From Microbacterium murale (lineage in GTDB: Bacteria; Actinomycetota; Actinomycetes; Actinomycetales; Microbacteriaceae): 64,000 nt of DNA. Under the pieces are notes generated by a model that was given only the letters and a program-made list of their open reading frames with translations, was not told the DNA's origin and did not search any database. Positions 1 through 8,098 of this stretch are shown here, piece by piece (position 1 is the stretch's first letter; the number at the start of each line of letters is the position of its first letter). Location of the stretch: contig NZ_JAUSXK010000001.1 of assembly GCF_030815955.1 (NCBI RefSeq), positions 496,001-560,000 of the forward strand. Direction: 5' to 3'. Made by a program: the position numbers and the translations under genes.

Positions 1-1465
1 TATCGATGCCAGGGATCATCGCGGTCTCCGAACCGGAGAACACCGGCGACAGGACGATCAGGATGATCGCCGATGCGAGACCGCCGTACATGCTCCACAC
101 GGCCCCGCGGGTGTTGAAGCGGCGCCAGAAGAGCGAATACAGGATCGTAGGCAGGTTCGCCGATGCCGCGACGGCGAAGGCGAGCGCGACGAGGAAGGCG
201 ATGTTCTGCCCCTGCGCGCCGATGCCTCCGAGGATCGCGAGAATGCCGATGACGATCACCGTTCGTCTGGCGACTCTGACCTCCGCGTTGGGGTCGGCGT
301 CGACCGGGGTGCCATCGGTCTTCTTCCGCCCCTTCTGGATGACGTTCGCATAGATGTCGTGCGCGAACGACGCTGCCGCTGTGATGGTCAGCCCGGCGAC
401 CACCGCAAGGATCGTCGCAAAGGCGACGGCCGAGATGAAGCCCAGCAGCAGCGGTCCGCCCAGATACTGCGCGAGCAGAGGAGCGGCCGAGTTCACGCCG
501 CCTGGCGCCGCCGTGATGACCTCTGGCCCGACCAGGGCTCCTGCGCCGTAACCGAGCACCAGCGTCAACAGGTAGAACCCGCCGATGAGCCAGATGGCCC
601 ACACCACCGAACGTCGCGCCTCCTTCGCCGTCGGCACCGTGTAGAACCGCATCAGCACGTGGGGCAGACCGGCGGTGCCGAGCACCAGGGCCATGCCGAG
701 CGAGAGGAAGTCGAGCGGATTCGCGCCGTACTGCAGCCCGGGTGCGAGTATCGCCTCACCCTGCGGGGACTTCGCGACTGCGGCCTCGAGCAGCGTGTTC
801 AGGTTGAAGCCGTTCAGCGCGAGCACCCAGATGGTCATGACGATGGCGCCGGCGATGAGCAGGACGGCCTTGACGATCTGCACCCAAGTGGTGCCCTTCA
901 TCCCGCCGATGAGCACGTAGACGATCATCAGCACACCGACCACGCCGATGACGATCGACTGCCCGAGGCGTCCATCGATGCCGAGCAGCAGCGAGACCAG
1001 CCCGCCGGCGCCCGCCATCTGCGCGAGCAGATAGAAGAAGCACACGGCCAGTGTCGTGAGCGCTGCGGCGAGGCGGATGGGGCGCTGCTTCAGACGGAAC
1101 GAGAGCACATCCGCCATGGTGAATTTGCCGGTGTTGCGCATGAGCTCTGCGACGAGGAGCAGCGCGACGAGCCAGGCGACCAGGAATCCGATCGAGTAGA
1201 GAAAACCGTCATATCCGTTCACGGCGATCGCACCGCAGATGCCGAGAAAGGATGCCGCTGACAGATAATCGCCGGCGATCGCGAACCCGTTCTGCGGCCC
1301 GGTGAATGATCTGCCTGCTGCGTAGTAGTCGGCTGCCGTCTTGTTGTTCCGGCTGGCGCGGATGACGATGAAGAGGGTCACGGCGACGAATGCCGCGAAG
1401 ATCGCGATGTTGAGAATGGGGTTGTTGTCGGCGTCGGGTGTCGCCGTCATGGGGAGTGCGTTCAT
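1..1465 (-). CDS. actP: Acetate/monocarboxylate:cation symporter (SSS family), partial
   Basis: Sodium:solute symporter of the ActP/MctC type, which takes up acetate and related short monocarboxylates at the membrane. The reading frame starts at ATG 1465 and runs off the left edge of the window, so the C-terminus is missing. About 488 residues are visible, as a regular series of hydrophobic segments. After a short N-terminal helix comes NNKTAADYYAAGRSFTGPQN, then AGDYLSAASFLG, both typical of ActP. The start overlaps the stop of the upstream DUF485 gene as ATGA, so the two are translationally coupled, as in yjcH-actP of E. coli and cg0952-mctC of Corynebacterium glutamicum. The divergent RamA-like gene supports an acetate role. 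Which monocarboxylates it prefers cannot be read from sequence. Confidence 0.93.
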   Translation of the reverse strand, partial: MNALPMTATPDADNNPILNIAIFAAFVAVTLFIVIRASRNNKTAADYYAAGRSFTGPQNGFAIAGDYLSAASFLGICGAIAVNGYDGFLYSIGFLVAWLVALLLVAELMRNTGKFTMADVLSFRLKQRPIRLAAALTTLAVCFFYLLAQMAGAGGLVSLLLGIDGRLGQSIVIGVVGVLMIVYVLIGGMKGTTWVQIVKAVLLIAGAIVMTIWVLALNGFNLNTLLEAAVAKSPQGEAILAPGLQYGANPLDFLSLGMALVLGTAGLPHVLMRFYTVPTAKEARRSVVWAIWLIGGFYLLTLVLGYGAGALVGPEVITAAPGGVNSAAPLLAQYLGGPLLLGFISAVAFATILAVVAGLTITAAASFAHDIYANVIQKGRKKTDGTPVDADPNAEVRVARRTVIVIGILAILGGIGAQGQNIAFLVALAFAVAASANLPTILYSLFWRRFNTRGAVWSMYGGLASAIILIVLSPVFSGSETAMIPGID

Positions 1466-1809
1466 GCCTGCGCCTCTGTCCTCTCGAGCTCTTCACGAAT
1501 CTCCTGCGCTTTCGGATCCAGTTTCCGGTTCGCGAACGAGACATAGGCCATCGTGATCACGAACGTCGAGACGAACTGCCCCAATCCCAACAGCAATCCG
1601 ACGGTGATATCGCCCCATACGCGCTGGGCCATGAAATCGGTCGCGAATGCCGCCAGCAGCACATACGCGAAATACCAGATGAGGAAGAACGCGGCCATCG
1701 GGAATATGAATGAACGCTGGGTCTTCTTCAGCTTCTGGAACCGCGGTGATTCCTCGACGGCGATGTAGTCGATTCCACCTGCCGGTTCAGAGTCGATTCG
1801 GTCGGTCAT
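1462..1809 (-). CDS. DUF485 small membrane protein, symporter partner
   Basis: A 115-residue inner-membrane protein of the DUF485 (YjcH) family, which is almost always encoded just upstream of ActP-type symporters; its molecular role is unknown. Two hydrophobic segments are visible, about residues 36-60 and 70-92, followed by a charged C-terminal tail. A longer frame begins 33 bp further upstream, but ATG 1809 is preferred because AAGGAGG lies just before it. Its stop overlaps the symporter start (ATGA, 1462-1465). Confidence 0.9.
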   Translation of the reverse strand: MTDRIDSEPAGGIDYIAVEESPRFQKLKKTQRSFIFPMAAFFLIWYFAYVLLAAFATDFMAQRVWGDITVGLLLGLGQFVSTFVITMAYVSFANRKLDPKAQEIREELERTEAQA

Positions 1810-1897
1810 GGGGCCTCCTTGCCACATGTCGGGAGCCCGCACAGTAGTGCCGTGCGGGTGGTAGGGTCGACGCTACGAAACGGGGAGCGGCGTCGTC

Positions 1898-1904
1898 ACC
1901 CCCG
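1898..1904. promoter_or_regulatory. Candidate RamA site between ramA-like gene and symporter operon
   Basis: The 107-bp divergent intergenic region contains ACCCCCG at 1898-1904. It matches the published RamA core of C. glutamicum (A followed by four or five C and then A, G or T). Other short G runs lie at 1868-1884. The position, 13 bp before the regulator start, would suit autoregulation and control of the divergent symporter operon. In a GC-rich genome a short C run is weak evidence alone. Confidence 0.35.
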
Positions 1905-1916
1905 AAAGTAGGTACT

Positions 1917-2777
1917 TTGGTGAGCAGCACGATCCCATTGGATGCAGAAGCAGATCTCGTCGCTCATGCGGTGCGCGAGCTGTCTCGTCGCACCCGCTTC
2001 CCCGTCGCATTCGGCGGCCTCATCGAAGACGGCGTCGTCTCGGTGACCAGCATCATCGGCAGCCGCACGCACAGTCTTGAGGGACTCCGCGTGCGCCCGG
2101 AGCGTGGTCTGGGCGGCCGCGCGATGACTGAACTGCGTCCCCGCATGACCAGCGACTACGGCGCCTCGCAGCAGATCACTCACGACTACGACGGTTTCAT
2201 TCTCGGGGAGGGGCTACGCACCCTCCTGGCCATCCCGATCGTCGTAGGAGGGCGCTCCCGTGGAGTGCTCTACGCCGGTGCGTGGGAGGAGACGCCCGTC
2301 GGCGGGGTGAGCACTGCACCCGCGATGACCGTCGCCGAATCCGTGGCATCCGAACTGCGCATCCGCGACGAAGTGGAACGACGCATGCGTTCGTTCTCTC
2401 CACGTCCCCAGACGTTCTCCCCCTCACGGCTCGAGGAATTGCGCGAGAGCTTCGCAGATCTGCGCAGCATCTCCGCTGACATCACGGACGCCGGAATGAG
2501 GGAACGGCTTTCCCTGCTCGAGCGTCGGCTGCTCACCGTCGCCGGTGACGAGCCGCCCGTCACGACCGCTCCCGTTCCGACTGTGCATCTCTCTCCCCGC
2601 GAGACGGACGTCCTGGCGTGCGCGGCACTCGGAGCGACGAACGCCGAGATCGCATCGCAACTCAGACTTCGCGAAGGAACTGTCAAGGCCTATCTCGGCA
2701 CGGCGATGTCGAAGCTCGATGCCTCCACCAGGCATGCCGCCGTCGCGCGGGCACGGCGAGCAGGGTTGCTGCCCTGA
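1917..2777 (+). CDS. ramA: GAF-LuxR regulator, RamA-like (acetate metabolism)
   Basis: A 286-residue transcription factor. The N-terminal half (about 20-150) is GAF-like. A charged linker follows, then a C-terminal LuxR-type helix-turn-helix from about residue 225, with LSPRETDVLACAALGATNAE and REGTVKAYLGTAMSKL visible. Length and domain order match RamA of C. glutamicum, a regulator of acetate uptake and activation genes. It is transcribed divergently from the DUF485-ActP pair, which supports that assignment. It could be another GAF-LuxR regulator, since the N-terminal domain is weakly conserved. The start is TTG 1917 or GTG 1920; the sequence does not decide. Confidence 0.75.
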   Translation: MVSSTIPLDAEADLVAHAVRELSRRTRFPVAFGGLIEDGVVSVTSIIGSRTHSLEGLRVRPERGLGGRAMTELRPRMTSDYGASQQITHDYDGFILGEGLRTLLAIPIVVGGRSRGVLYAGAWEETPVGGVSTAPAMTVAESVASELRIRDEVERRMRSFSPRPQTFSPSRLEELRESFADLRSISADITDAGMRERLSLLERRLLTVAGDEPPVTTAPVPTVHLSPRETDVLACAALGATNAEIASQLRLREGTVKAYLGTAMSKLDASTRHAAVARARRAGLLP

Positions 2778-2809
2778 CATTGCCCAGGTTCAACGGATAT
2801 CCTGACTGA

Positions 2810-2880
2810 GGCCGCTTTCTGCGGCCCCGGACGAGGTGGACCAGTACCCGGAATGCGACAAGACTGGCTCCGAAGGAGCA
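2810..2880 (+). promoter_or_regulatory. Guanidine-III (ykkC-III) riboswitch
   Basis: The 5' leader of the guanidinium exporter carries the guanidine-III core at 2827-2871. CCGGACGAGG is followed by the arm GGACCAGT, then ACCCGG, GACAAG, and the returning arm ACTGG-C-TCC. CCGG 2827-2830 can pair with CCGG 2848-2851 to form the pseudoknot, and GGACCAGT pairs with ACTGG(C)TCC with one bulged C. An additional GGCCGC/GCGGCC hairpin sits immediately upstream (2810-2826). The core closely resembles the crystallised Thermobifida fusca ykkC-III RNA as I remember it. The GGAG ribosome-binding site at 2875-2878 directly follows the closing helix, so ligand binding would act on translation start. Confidence 0.88.
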
Positions 2881-2884
2881 CATC

Positions 2885-3211
2885 ATGTCGTGGATCATCC
2901 TTATCATCTCCGGAGTTCTCGAAGCCGTCTGGGCGACCGCATTGGGTAAGTCCGACGGATTGTCGAAGCTCTGGCCGAGTGTCATATTCTTCGTCGGACT
3001 CGCCCTGTCGATGTTCGGCCTCGCATGGGCGATGAAGGACATATCCACCGGTACCGCATATGCGGTATGGGTCGGAATAGGTGCCTCGCTGACCGTCGTG
3101 TACGCGATGATCACCGGCGACACCGATATCTCCTGGTTGCGAATTCTGCTACTGCTCGGCCTTGTCGGCTGCATCGTCGGCCTGAAACTCATCGACCCCG
3201 GTCATGAATAG
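2885..3211 (+). CDS. gdx: Guanidinium exporter, SMR family (Gdx/SugE)
   Basis: A 108-residue small multidrug resistance family protein with four predicted transmembrane helices, the family's usual length. The N-terminal SGVLEAVWATALGKSDG carries the conserved glutamate (E13) and the tryptophan three residues on that mark the Gdx (guanidinium exporter) branch rather than EmrE. The protein works as an antiparallel dimer, exchanging guanidinium for protons. It stands alone directly behind a guanidine-III riboswitch, which independently identifies the substrate. Confidence 0.93.
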   Translation: MSWIILIISGVLEAVWATALGKSDGLSKLWPSVIFFVGLALSMFGLAWAMKDISTGTAYAVWVGIGASLTVVYAMITGDTDISWLRILLLLGLVGCIVGLKLIDPGHE

Positions 3212-3257
3212 CGTCTGAATCGTTGTCGCTGCTTTCTTTCCTGCGTAAGCTGACGAA

Positions 3258-3602
3258 ATGGCCCGACGTATTGTGCATCAGCTGGTAGACGACATCGATG
3301 GAACGGTGCTGGGAATCGGAGAGGGCGAAACCGTCCATTTCTCTCTCAACAGCACGGCATATGAGATCGATCTGACTTCGGAGAATGCTGACGCATTCCG
3401 TGAAGCACTGGAGCCGTACATCTCCGTCGCCCGGCGCTCGTCTTCTGCTTCGTCTTCTCGAGGCGGAACCTCGCGCAAGCGGTCGGCAGGCTCACCTGAG
3501 ACCGCCGCGATCCGCGAGTGGGCCAACGCCAACGGCTACACGGTCTCCGAACGCGGTCGCGTTCCTGGGACCATCGTGGACGCGTATCGCGCTGCGCACT
3601 GA
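3258..3602 (+). CDS. lsr2: Lsr2 nucleoid-associated protein
   Basis: A 114-residue Lsr2, the actinobacterial H-NS analogue that bridges DNA and silences AT-rich, often foreign genes. The N-terminal dimerisation domain (about 1-60) has the usual start [16 protein letters not shown] Ser/Arg-rich linker follows. The C-terminal DNA-binding domain has the minor-groove RGR motif ([14 protein letters not shown]). Length and arrangement are typical. No operon partner is visible. Confidence 0.95.
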   Translation: MARRIVHQLVDDIDGTVLGIGEGETVHFSLNSTAYEIDLTSENADAFREALEPYISVARRSSSASSSRGGTSRKRSAGSPETAAIREWANANGYTVSERGRVPGTIVDAYRAAH

Positions 3603-3636
3603 CTCGTCGCTCATCGCACGCAGCGCGCGGCGCTGA

Positions 3637-4224
3637 TCACTCTTCTGCGGAGGTCGCCCACGGTTCATCGCCGAGGGCGATCTCCGTTGTCATGTCGTCG
3701 AGGAACCGCCTGACGATGTTCCGCTCTTCTGTCGACAGCCGGGCGGCCGCGATGAATCGGCGCGCGTGCTGCCGGCCGACCGTCTCGATGGCTGAACGGC
3801 GTGTCGTCGGAGTGATCGCGATCGCCAGCGCGCGGCGGTCGGACGGGTGCGGCGAGCGCCTGATGTGACCGCCGCGTTCTAACCGATCGAGCAGCTTCGT
3901 CGTGGAAGCCGTGGAGATGCCGAGATGCGCCGAGATCGCGCCCGGCGTCGCCGTGACACCGCTGTTCTCGCACGCGATGAGGAAGTGCAGGGCGCGCATG
4001 TCGGTCTGGTTGAGCTTCATGTAGCGAAGTGACGCCTCGGAGAGCTTCTGCTCCGCATCTCGAAGTCCACCGAGCGCCCGCATGAGTTCGCTGATGTCGC
4101 TGATGTCGGCCTGCGACATTCCCGCACGGTCGACGAGTTCGCCGGTGGGGTCGCTGACGTCGACGTCGTATATCGCCGAGCCGAAGGCGAACGGTGCTGG
4201 TTCGGCTTCGTCTGGTGCGGGCAT
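3637..4224 (-). CDS. MarR-family transcriptional regulator
   Basis: A 195-residue winged-helix regulator of the MarR family. A roughly 50-residue N-terminal extension precedes the dimerisation helices. The winged helix (about 90-150) contains TPGAISAHLGISTASTTKLL followed by the wing motif DRRALAIAITPTTR. It is divergent from the MMPL exporter, the common arrangement in which a MarR protein represses both itself and the exporter until an amphipathic ligand binds. The ligand cannot be predicted. Confidence 0.9.
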   Translation of the reverse strand: MPAPDEAEPAPFAFGSAIYDVDVSDPTGELVDRAGMSQADISDISELMRALGGLRDAEQKLSEASLRYMKLNQTDMRALHFLIACENSGVTATPGAISAHLGISTASTTKLLDRLERGGHIRRSPHPSDRRALAIAITPTTRRSAIETVGRQHARRFIAAARLSTEERNIVRRFLDDMTTEIALGDEPWATSAEE

Positions 4225-4245
4225 GAGGACGATGCTATCTCCTCG

Positions 4246-4289
4246 AATTTATTCATGCTAGGGTTTCTTCTCGCCAGGCTAGCTAAATT
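4246..4289. promoter_or_regulatory. Candidate MarR operator region
   Basis: The 74-bp divergent intergenic region is unusually AT-rich for this window. It carries AATTTA at 4246-4251 and its inverse TAAATT at 4284-4289, with GCTAG (4257-4261) and the palindrome GCTAGC (4278-4283) between them. The symmetry fits a dimeric regulator bound across both promoters. The element is defined only by inspection. Confidence 0.4.
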
Positions 4290-4298
4290 GAGGACGAG

Positions 4299-6473
4299 AT
4301 GGCCAACGAGATCGAGAAGACCGAACGTGTTCGCGTGCGCCGCCGCTCATGGGCGCGCGTGCTCATCCCCGTGGTGCTGATCCTCGCCTGGTTGATCGGC
4401 GCCGGTCTCGGCGGACCACTGTTCGGCAAGGTCAGCGAGGTCTCATCGAACGATCAGACCACCTACCTGCCTGAGTCCGCCGACGCCACGAAGGTGCAGG
4501 CGCTGCTGGGCGACTTCAACGATTCGGATGCGATCCCGGCGATCATCGTGTTCGTCGGTGACGATGACCTCGACGAGGATCAGCTGGCCGGCATCGCGGA
4601 TGCACTGGAGAACGCTCCGAGCATCGAGGGCGTTTCGGACGAGATCTCCCCCGCGATCCCGTCCGACGACGGCAAGGCCGTTCAAGCGTTCGTGCCGATC
4701 CTCAGCGATGCCGACCTCGGCGACACGGTGACGGCCCTGGGCGATGAGCTCAGAGAGGCAGTCCCGGACGGAGTCGCGGTGTATGTCACCGGTCCTGCGG
4801 GTTTCTCCGCCGACCTCGTGGCCGGGTTCGCAGGGATCGACGGCCTCCTGCTCGGCGTCGCCCTGCTCGCGGTGTTCCTCATCCTGATCCTGGTGTATCG
4901 CTCGCTGCTGCTGCCGATCGTCGTGCTGTCCACCAGCCTGTTCGCCCTGTGCGTGGCCCTCCTGGTCGTGTGGTGGATGGCGAAGTGGGAGATCCTGCTG
5001 CTCAGCGGGCAGACCCAGGGCATTCTCTTCATCCTCGTCATCGGCGCCGCGACGGACTATTCGCTGCTGTTCGTGGCGCGCTTCCGCGAGGAGCTGCGTG
5101 TGACCAAAGACAAGGGCGCTGCCACGATGCAGGCGTGGAAGGGATCTTTCGAACCGATCCTGGCCTCCGGCGGCACCGTGATCGCCGGGCTGCTCTGCCT
5201 CCTGCTCAGCGATCTGAAATCCAACAGCACTTTGGGCCCGGTCGCCGCCATCGGCATTCTGTTCGCCATGCTGTCTGCCCTCACCTTGCTTCCCGCGCTG
5301 CTGTTCACGTTCGGCCGCGCCGTGTTCTGGCCGACCCGCCCGAAGTTCGAGCCTCAGGTCGTGGCCGCCGAGAACGGCATGCCGACCAAGGGCCTCTGGG
5401 CACGGCTCGCGAAACTCATCAAGCGCCACCCGCGCATCATCTGGATCCTCACGACTCTGGTGCTGCTCGCCGGCGCAGCGGGCTTCACTCAGCTGAAGGC
5501 CTCCGGTATCCCGCAGTCCGATCTCGTCATCGGGACATCGGAGGCCCGCGACGGACAGGTGGCCCTCGGCGAGCATTTCCCCGGTGGATCCGGCAGCCCG
5601 GTCTACGTCGTCGTCGATGAAGCCGCACTGCAGGACACCGCTGACGTGCTTCTCGCGAACGACGGGATCGACTCTGTCGCGGTGAACGCTTCCGGCTCCC
5701 CGAGCGGCACCGCCGGTGTCACGGCGGACGGCATCACTGCGTTCGGGCCGCCCGGAACCCCGGTTCCGGAGCCGACAGTGGTCGACGGCGACGTCATGCT
5801 GCAGGGCACTCTCACGGACGCGGCTGATTCGGATGCCGCCGCGGAGACGGTACGAGATCTGCGCACAGAGCTCGCGGATCTCGATGCCCTGGTGGGCGGA
5901 GTGACAGCCACGGCTGTCGACACGAATGACGCATCCATCCACGACCGCAATCTGATCATCCCGGTGATCCTCTTCGTCATCATGCTGATCCTGATGCTCC
6001 TGCTGCGCTCGATCCTCGCGCCCGTGCTGCTGATCCTCACCACGGTGCTCTCGTTCGGCACCGCGATGGGGGTCTCGGCACTCGTCTTCAACGGGATCTT
6101 CGACTTCCCCGGTGCGGATCCAGTGGTGCCGCTGTACGGCTTCGTATTCCTGGTCGCGCTCGGCATCGACTACAACATCTTCCTGATGACGCGCGTGCGC
6201 GAGGAGTCGATCGCACATGGCACGCGACAGGGCGTCCTTCGCGGACTCGCCATCACCGGCGGTGTGATCACGTCGGCGGGTCTCGTGCTCGCTGCGACGT
6301 TCGCGGCCCTGTCGGTGATCCCGATCCTCTTCCTGGTGCAGCTGGCATTCATCGTCGCCTTCGGAGTGCTGCTCGACACGTTCATCGTACGTTCGCTGCT
6401 CGTACCGGCGTTGGCGTACGACATCGGCCGCAAGGTCTGGTGGCCGTCGAAGCTGGGGCGCGGCGAGAACTGA
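4299..6473 (+). CDS. MMPL-family (RND-like) membrane exporter
   Basis: A 724-residue MMPL transporter, the actinobacterial branch of the RND superfamily that uses proton motive force to export lipids or hydrophobic compounds. The duplicated layout is visible: one N-terminal helix, a soluble loop (about 50-175), five or six helices (about 180-350), a second helix and soluble loop (about 385-545), then a second helical bundle to the end. GAATDYSLLFVARFREELR and ALGIDYNIFLMTRVREESI are the equivalent motifs of the two halves, with the conserved D-Y pairs. It is divergent from MarR, its probable regulator. Its stop directly abuts the stop of the convergent ABC gene at TGATCA. Confidence 0.92.
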   Translation: MANEIEKTERVRVRRRSWARVLIPVVLILAWLIGAGLGGPLFGKVSEVSSNDQTTYLPESADATKVQALLGDFNDSDAIPAIIVFVGDDDLDEDQLAGIADALENAPSIEGVSDEISPAIPSDDGKAVQAFVPILSDADLGDTVTALGDELREAVPDGVAVYVTGPAGFSADLVAGFAGIDGLLLGVALLAVFLILILVYRSLLLPIVVLSTSLFALCVALLVVWWMAKWEILLLSGQTQGILFILVIGAATDYSLLFVARFREELRVTKDKGAATMQAWKGSFEPILASGGTVIAGLLCLLLSDLKSNSTLGPVAAIGILFAMLSALTLLPALLFTFGRAVFWPTRPKFEPQVVAAENGMPTKGLWARLAKLIKRHPRIIWILTTLVLLAGAAGFTQLKASGIPQSDLVIGTSEARDGQVALGEHFPGGSGSPVYVVVDEAALQDTADVLLANDGIDSVAVNASGSPSGTAGVTADGITAFGPPGTPVPEPTVVDGDVMLQGTLTDAADSDAAAETVRDLRTELADLDALVGGVTATAVDTNDASIHDRNLIIPVILFVIMLILMLLLRSILAPVLLILTTVLSFGTAMGVSALVFNGIFDFPGADPVVPLYGFVFLVALGIDYNIFLMTRVREESIAHGTRQGVLRGLAITGGVITSAGLVLAATFAALSVIPILFLVQLAFIVAFGVLLDTFIVRSLLVPALAYDIGRKVWWPSKLGRGEN

Positions 6474-7271
6474 TCAGACGGACGCACGGCGACGGGTTCG
6501 CGCGCTCCAACGGCCCTCGTCGTGCGCGACTTCGATCGGATGCCGAAACGCCTCGCTGATCGTCTCGGAGGTGACGACGTCGCCGATGCGCCCCGAGACG
6601 AGTACGCGCCCATCGGAGATGACCAGTGCGTGCGTGGTGCTCTCCGGCAGCTCCTCGAGGTGGTGCGTGACGAGGATCGAGGCGAGACCCGACTCGGTGC
6701 GGGAGAGATCATCGATCGTTTCCAGCAACTGTTCGCGCGCCGCCACATCCAGCCCGGTGGTCGGCTCGTCGAGCAGGAGCAGCGAGGGCGAGGCCGCGAG
6801 CCCCCTGGCGATGAGCGCGCGACCACGCTCCCCCTGCGACATGGTCGGCCAGTGCGCATCTGTGCGACCTTCCAGACCGACGAGTGCGACGAGTTCAGCG
6901 GTGCGCACTCGCTGGTCGACGGTCGGCTCCCAGCGCATCATCGGTTCGACGGTGCCGGTGAACCCCGTGAGCACGACCTCTTCGATCGTGAGGTCCGAGC
7001 GGATCGGATGCCGAGGATTCACGTGCCCGATGTGACGGCGCAGCTCCTGCATATCCACACGCCCCAGCCGATGCCCGAGCACCTCGACGACGCCTGACGT
7101 GGGATGCGTCTGCGCGCCGCAGAATCCGAGGATCGTGCTCTTGCCCGCGCCGTTCGGTCCGAGCAGCGCCCAGTGCTCCCCGCGGCGGACGGTGAGATCC
7201 ACGCCGTGCAGGATCCCCCTGCCGTTGCGCCGGAAGACGACGCTGTCGAGGCGCAGCACCGCGTCGTTCAC
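6474..7271 (-). CDS. ABC transporter ATP-binding protein
   Basis: A 265-residue ABC ATPase with Walker A GPNGAGKST, signature MSQGERGRALIARGLA, Walker B LLLLDEPTTGLD and a switch histidine in VTHHLEELP. It resembles the stand-alone ModF/YlmA-like ATPases more than classical importers. No permease or binding protein is encoded next to it, so its partner is unknown. The GTG start at 7271 overlaps the stop of the upstream GntR gene by four bases (GTGA), implying one transcript and translational coupling. Confidence 0.88.
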   Translation of the reverse strand: MNDAVLRLDSVVFRRNGRGILHGVDLTVRRGEHWALLGPNGAGKSTILGFCGAQTHPTSGVVEVLGHRLGRVDMQELRRHIGHVNPRHPIRSDLTIEEVVLTGFTGTVEPMMRWEPTVDQRVRTAELVALVGLEGRTDAHWPTMSQGERGRALIARGLAASPSLLLLDEPTTGLDVAAREQLLETIDDLSRTESGLASILVTHHLEELPESTTHALVISDGRVLVSGRIGDVVTSETISEAFRHPIEVAHDEGRWSARTRRRASV

Positions 7272-7936
7272 GCCAGAGCCGCCTTCAGCTCCGACAGGTG
7301 GCCTCGGCTCTCGGCCGCGGCAGCACTCGCGTCGCGCTCGGCGACGGCGTCCGCCATCCGCACATGCCGGTCATGGTCGTCAGCGCCGCCATGATCCGCG
7401 CGGATGCGCAGCATCTCGATCATCGCCTGCCGCAGCCTCGGCGTGAACCCGTCGAAGAGCTCCAGCAGGACCGGATTATGTGCTGCCACGATGATGCTGC
7501 GGTGAAATGCAGTGTCGGCATCCACGCGCGCTTCCAGACCCGGCGCGTGATCCGCTCGCTCCTGGAGGGCGCGACGGATAGCGCGCAGATCGGATGCGGT
7601 GCGCCGCTGGGATGCGAGACCGGCGGCCTCGGACTCGATCGCGATGCGTGCCTCGATCACCGAGATGATGTCGGCACGGCGAAGCACGGCGTCCCAGTCC
7701 TCCGGCACGTCCAGTGCGGCGAGGAACACGCCGGCGCCCTGCCTCGTCGTGAGCACCCCGCGGCCGGCGAGCACGCGGATCGCCTCGCGGACGGTGGATC
7801 GCCCGACACCGAGTTGCGGCGCAAGCGTCGTCTCGCCGGGAAGCTTCTGTCCGAGTGACCACTCGCCGGCGCGGATGCGTTCGAGGAGGAAGTCGGCGGC
7901 CTGATCGGCGAGCGGTGTCCGTTGCAGCTGAGGCAT
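7268..7936 (-). CDS. GntR/FadR-family regulator (FCD domain)
   Basis: A 222-residue regulator. An N-terminal GntR winged helix (about 8-75) contains LPGETTLAPQLGVGRSTVRE and TTRQGAGVFLA. A C-terminal all-helical FCD ligand domain follows, with the metal-binding histidines of AFHRSI and HDRHVRMADAV. FCD regulators usually sense small organic acids. It is co-transcribed with the ABC ATPase and divergent from leuA. A sequence close to the FadR-subfamily half-palindrome TNGTNNNACNA lies at 7959-7969 with one mismatch. Confidence 0.9.
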   Translation of the reverse strand: MPQLQRTPLADQAADFLLERIRAGEWSLGQKLPGETTLAPQLGVGRSTVREAIRVLAGRGVLTTRQGAGVFLAALDVPEDWDAVLRRADIISVIEARIAIESEAAGLASQRRTASDLRAIRRALQERADHAPGLEARVDADTAFHRSIIVAAHNPVLLELFDGFTPRLRQAMIEMLRIRADHGGADDHDRHVRMADAVAERDASAAAAESRGHLSELKAALA

Positions 7937-7972
7937 CCCTCCACCCTAACCGCTCTACTTGTCTGAGGAGTT

Positions 7973-8073
7973 ATGTTAGCGTTGCGCTGTGCTCGCACTT
8001 CAGCTTCTTCTCTGCCACGGCGGGAGGTGACCTGACCGGTCCCCCGTCGTGGAGTCGATGGCGCGCCGGTCAC
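7973..8073 (+). promoter_or_regulatory. Possible leuA leader/attenuator
   Basis: The 162-bp gap before leuA holds a possible 20-codon leader ORF at 7973-8035 with AGGAG upstream. It begins ATG TTA GCG TTG and has three leucine codons, one of them the rare TTA. Right after it, GTGACC (8027-8032) and TGACCGG (8033-8039) can each pair with CCGGTCAC (8066-8073). That gives two competing helices, as expected for attenuation. TATGTT (7972-7977) also reads as a good -10 box. If that is the leuA promoter, the leader ORF would not be translated, so the call is tentative. Confidence 0.35.
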
Positions 8074-8098
8074 CCCTCAGAAGAAGTACGGACCCACC

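Noticed and set aside
4443..6218. A 591-residue minus-strand open frame
   Set aside because: It is antisense to the MMPL exporter; its composition (Arg, Asp, His, Gln) is that of a shadow frame.
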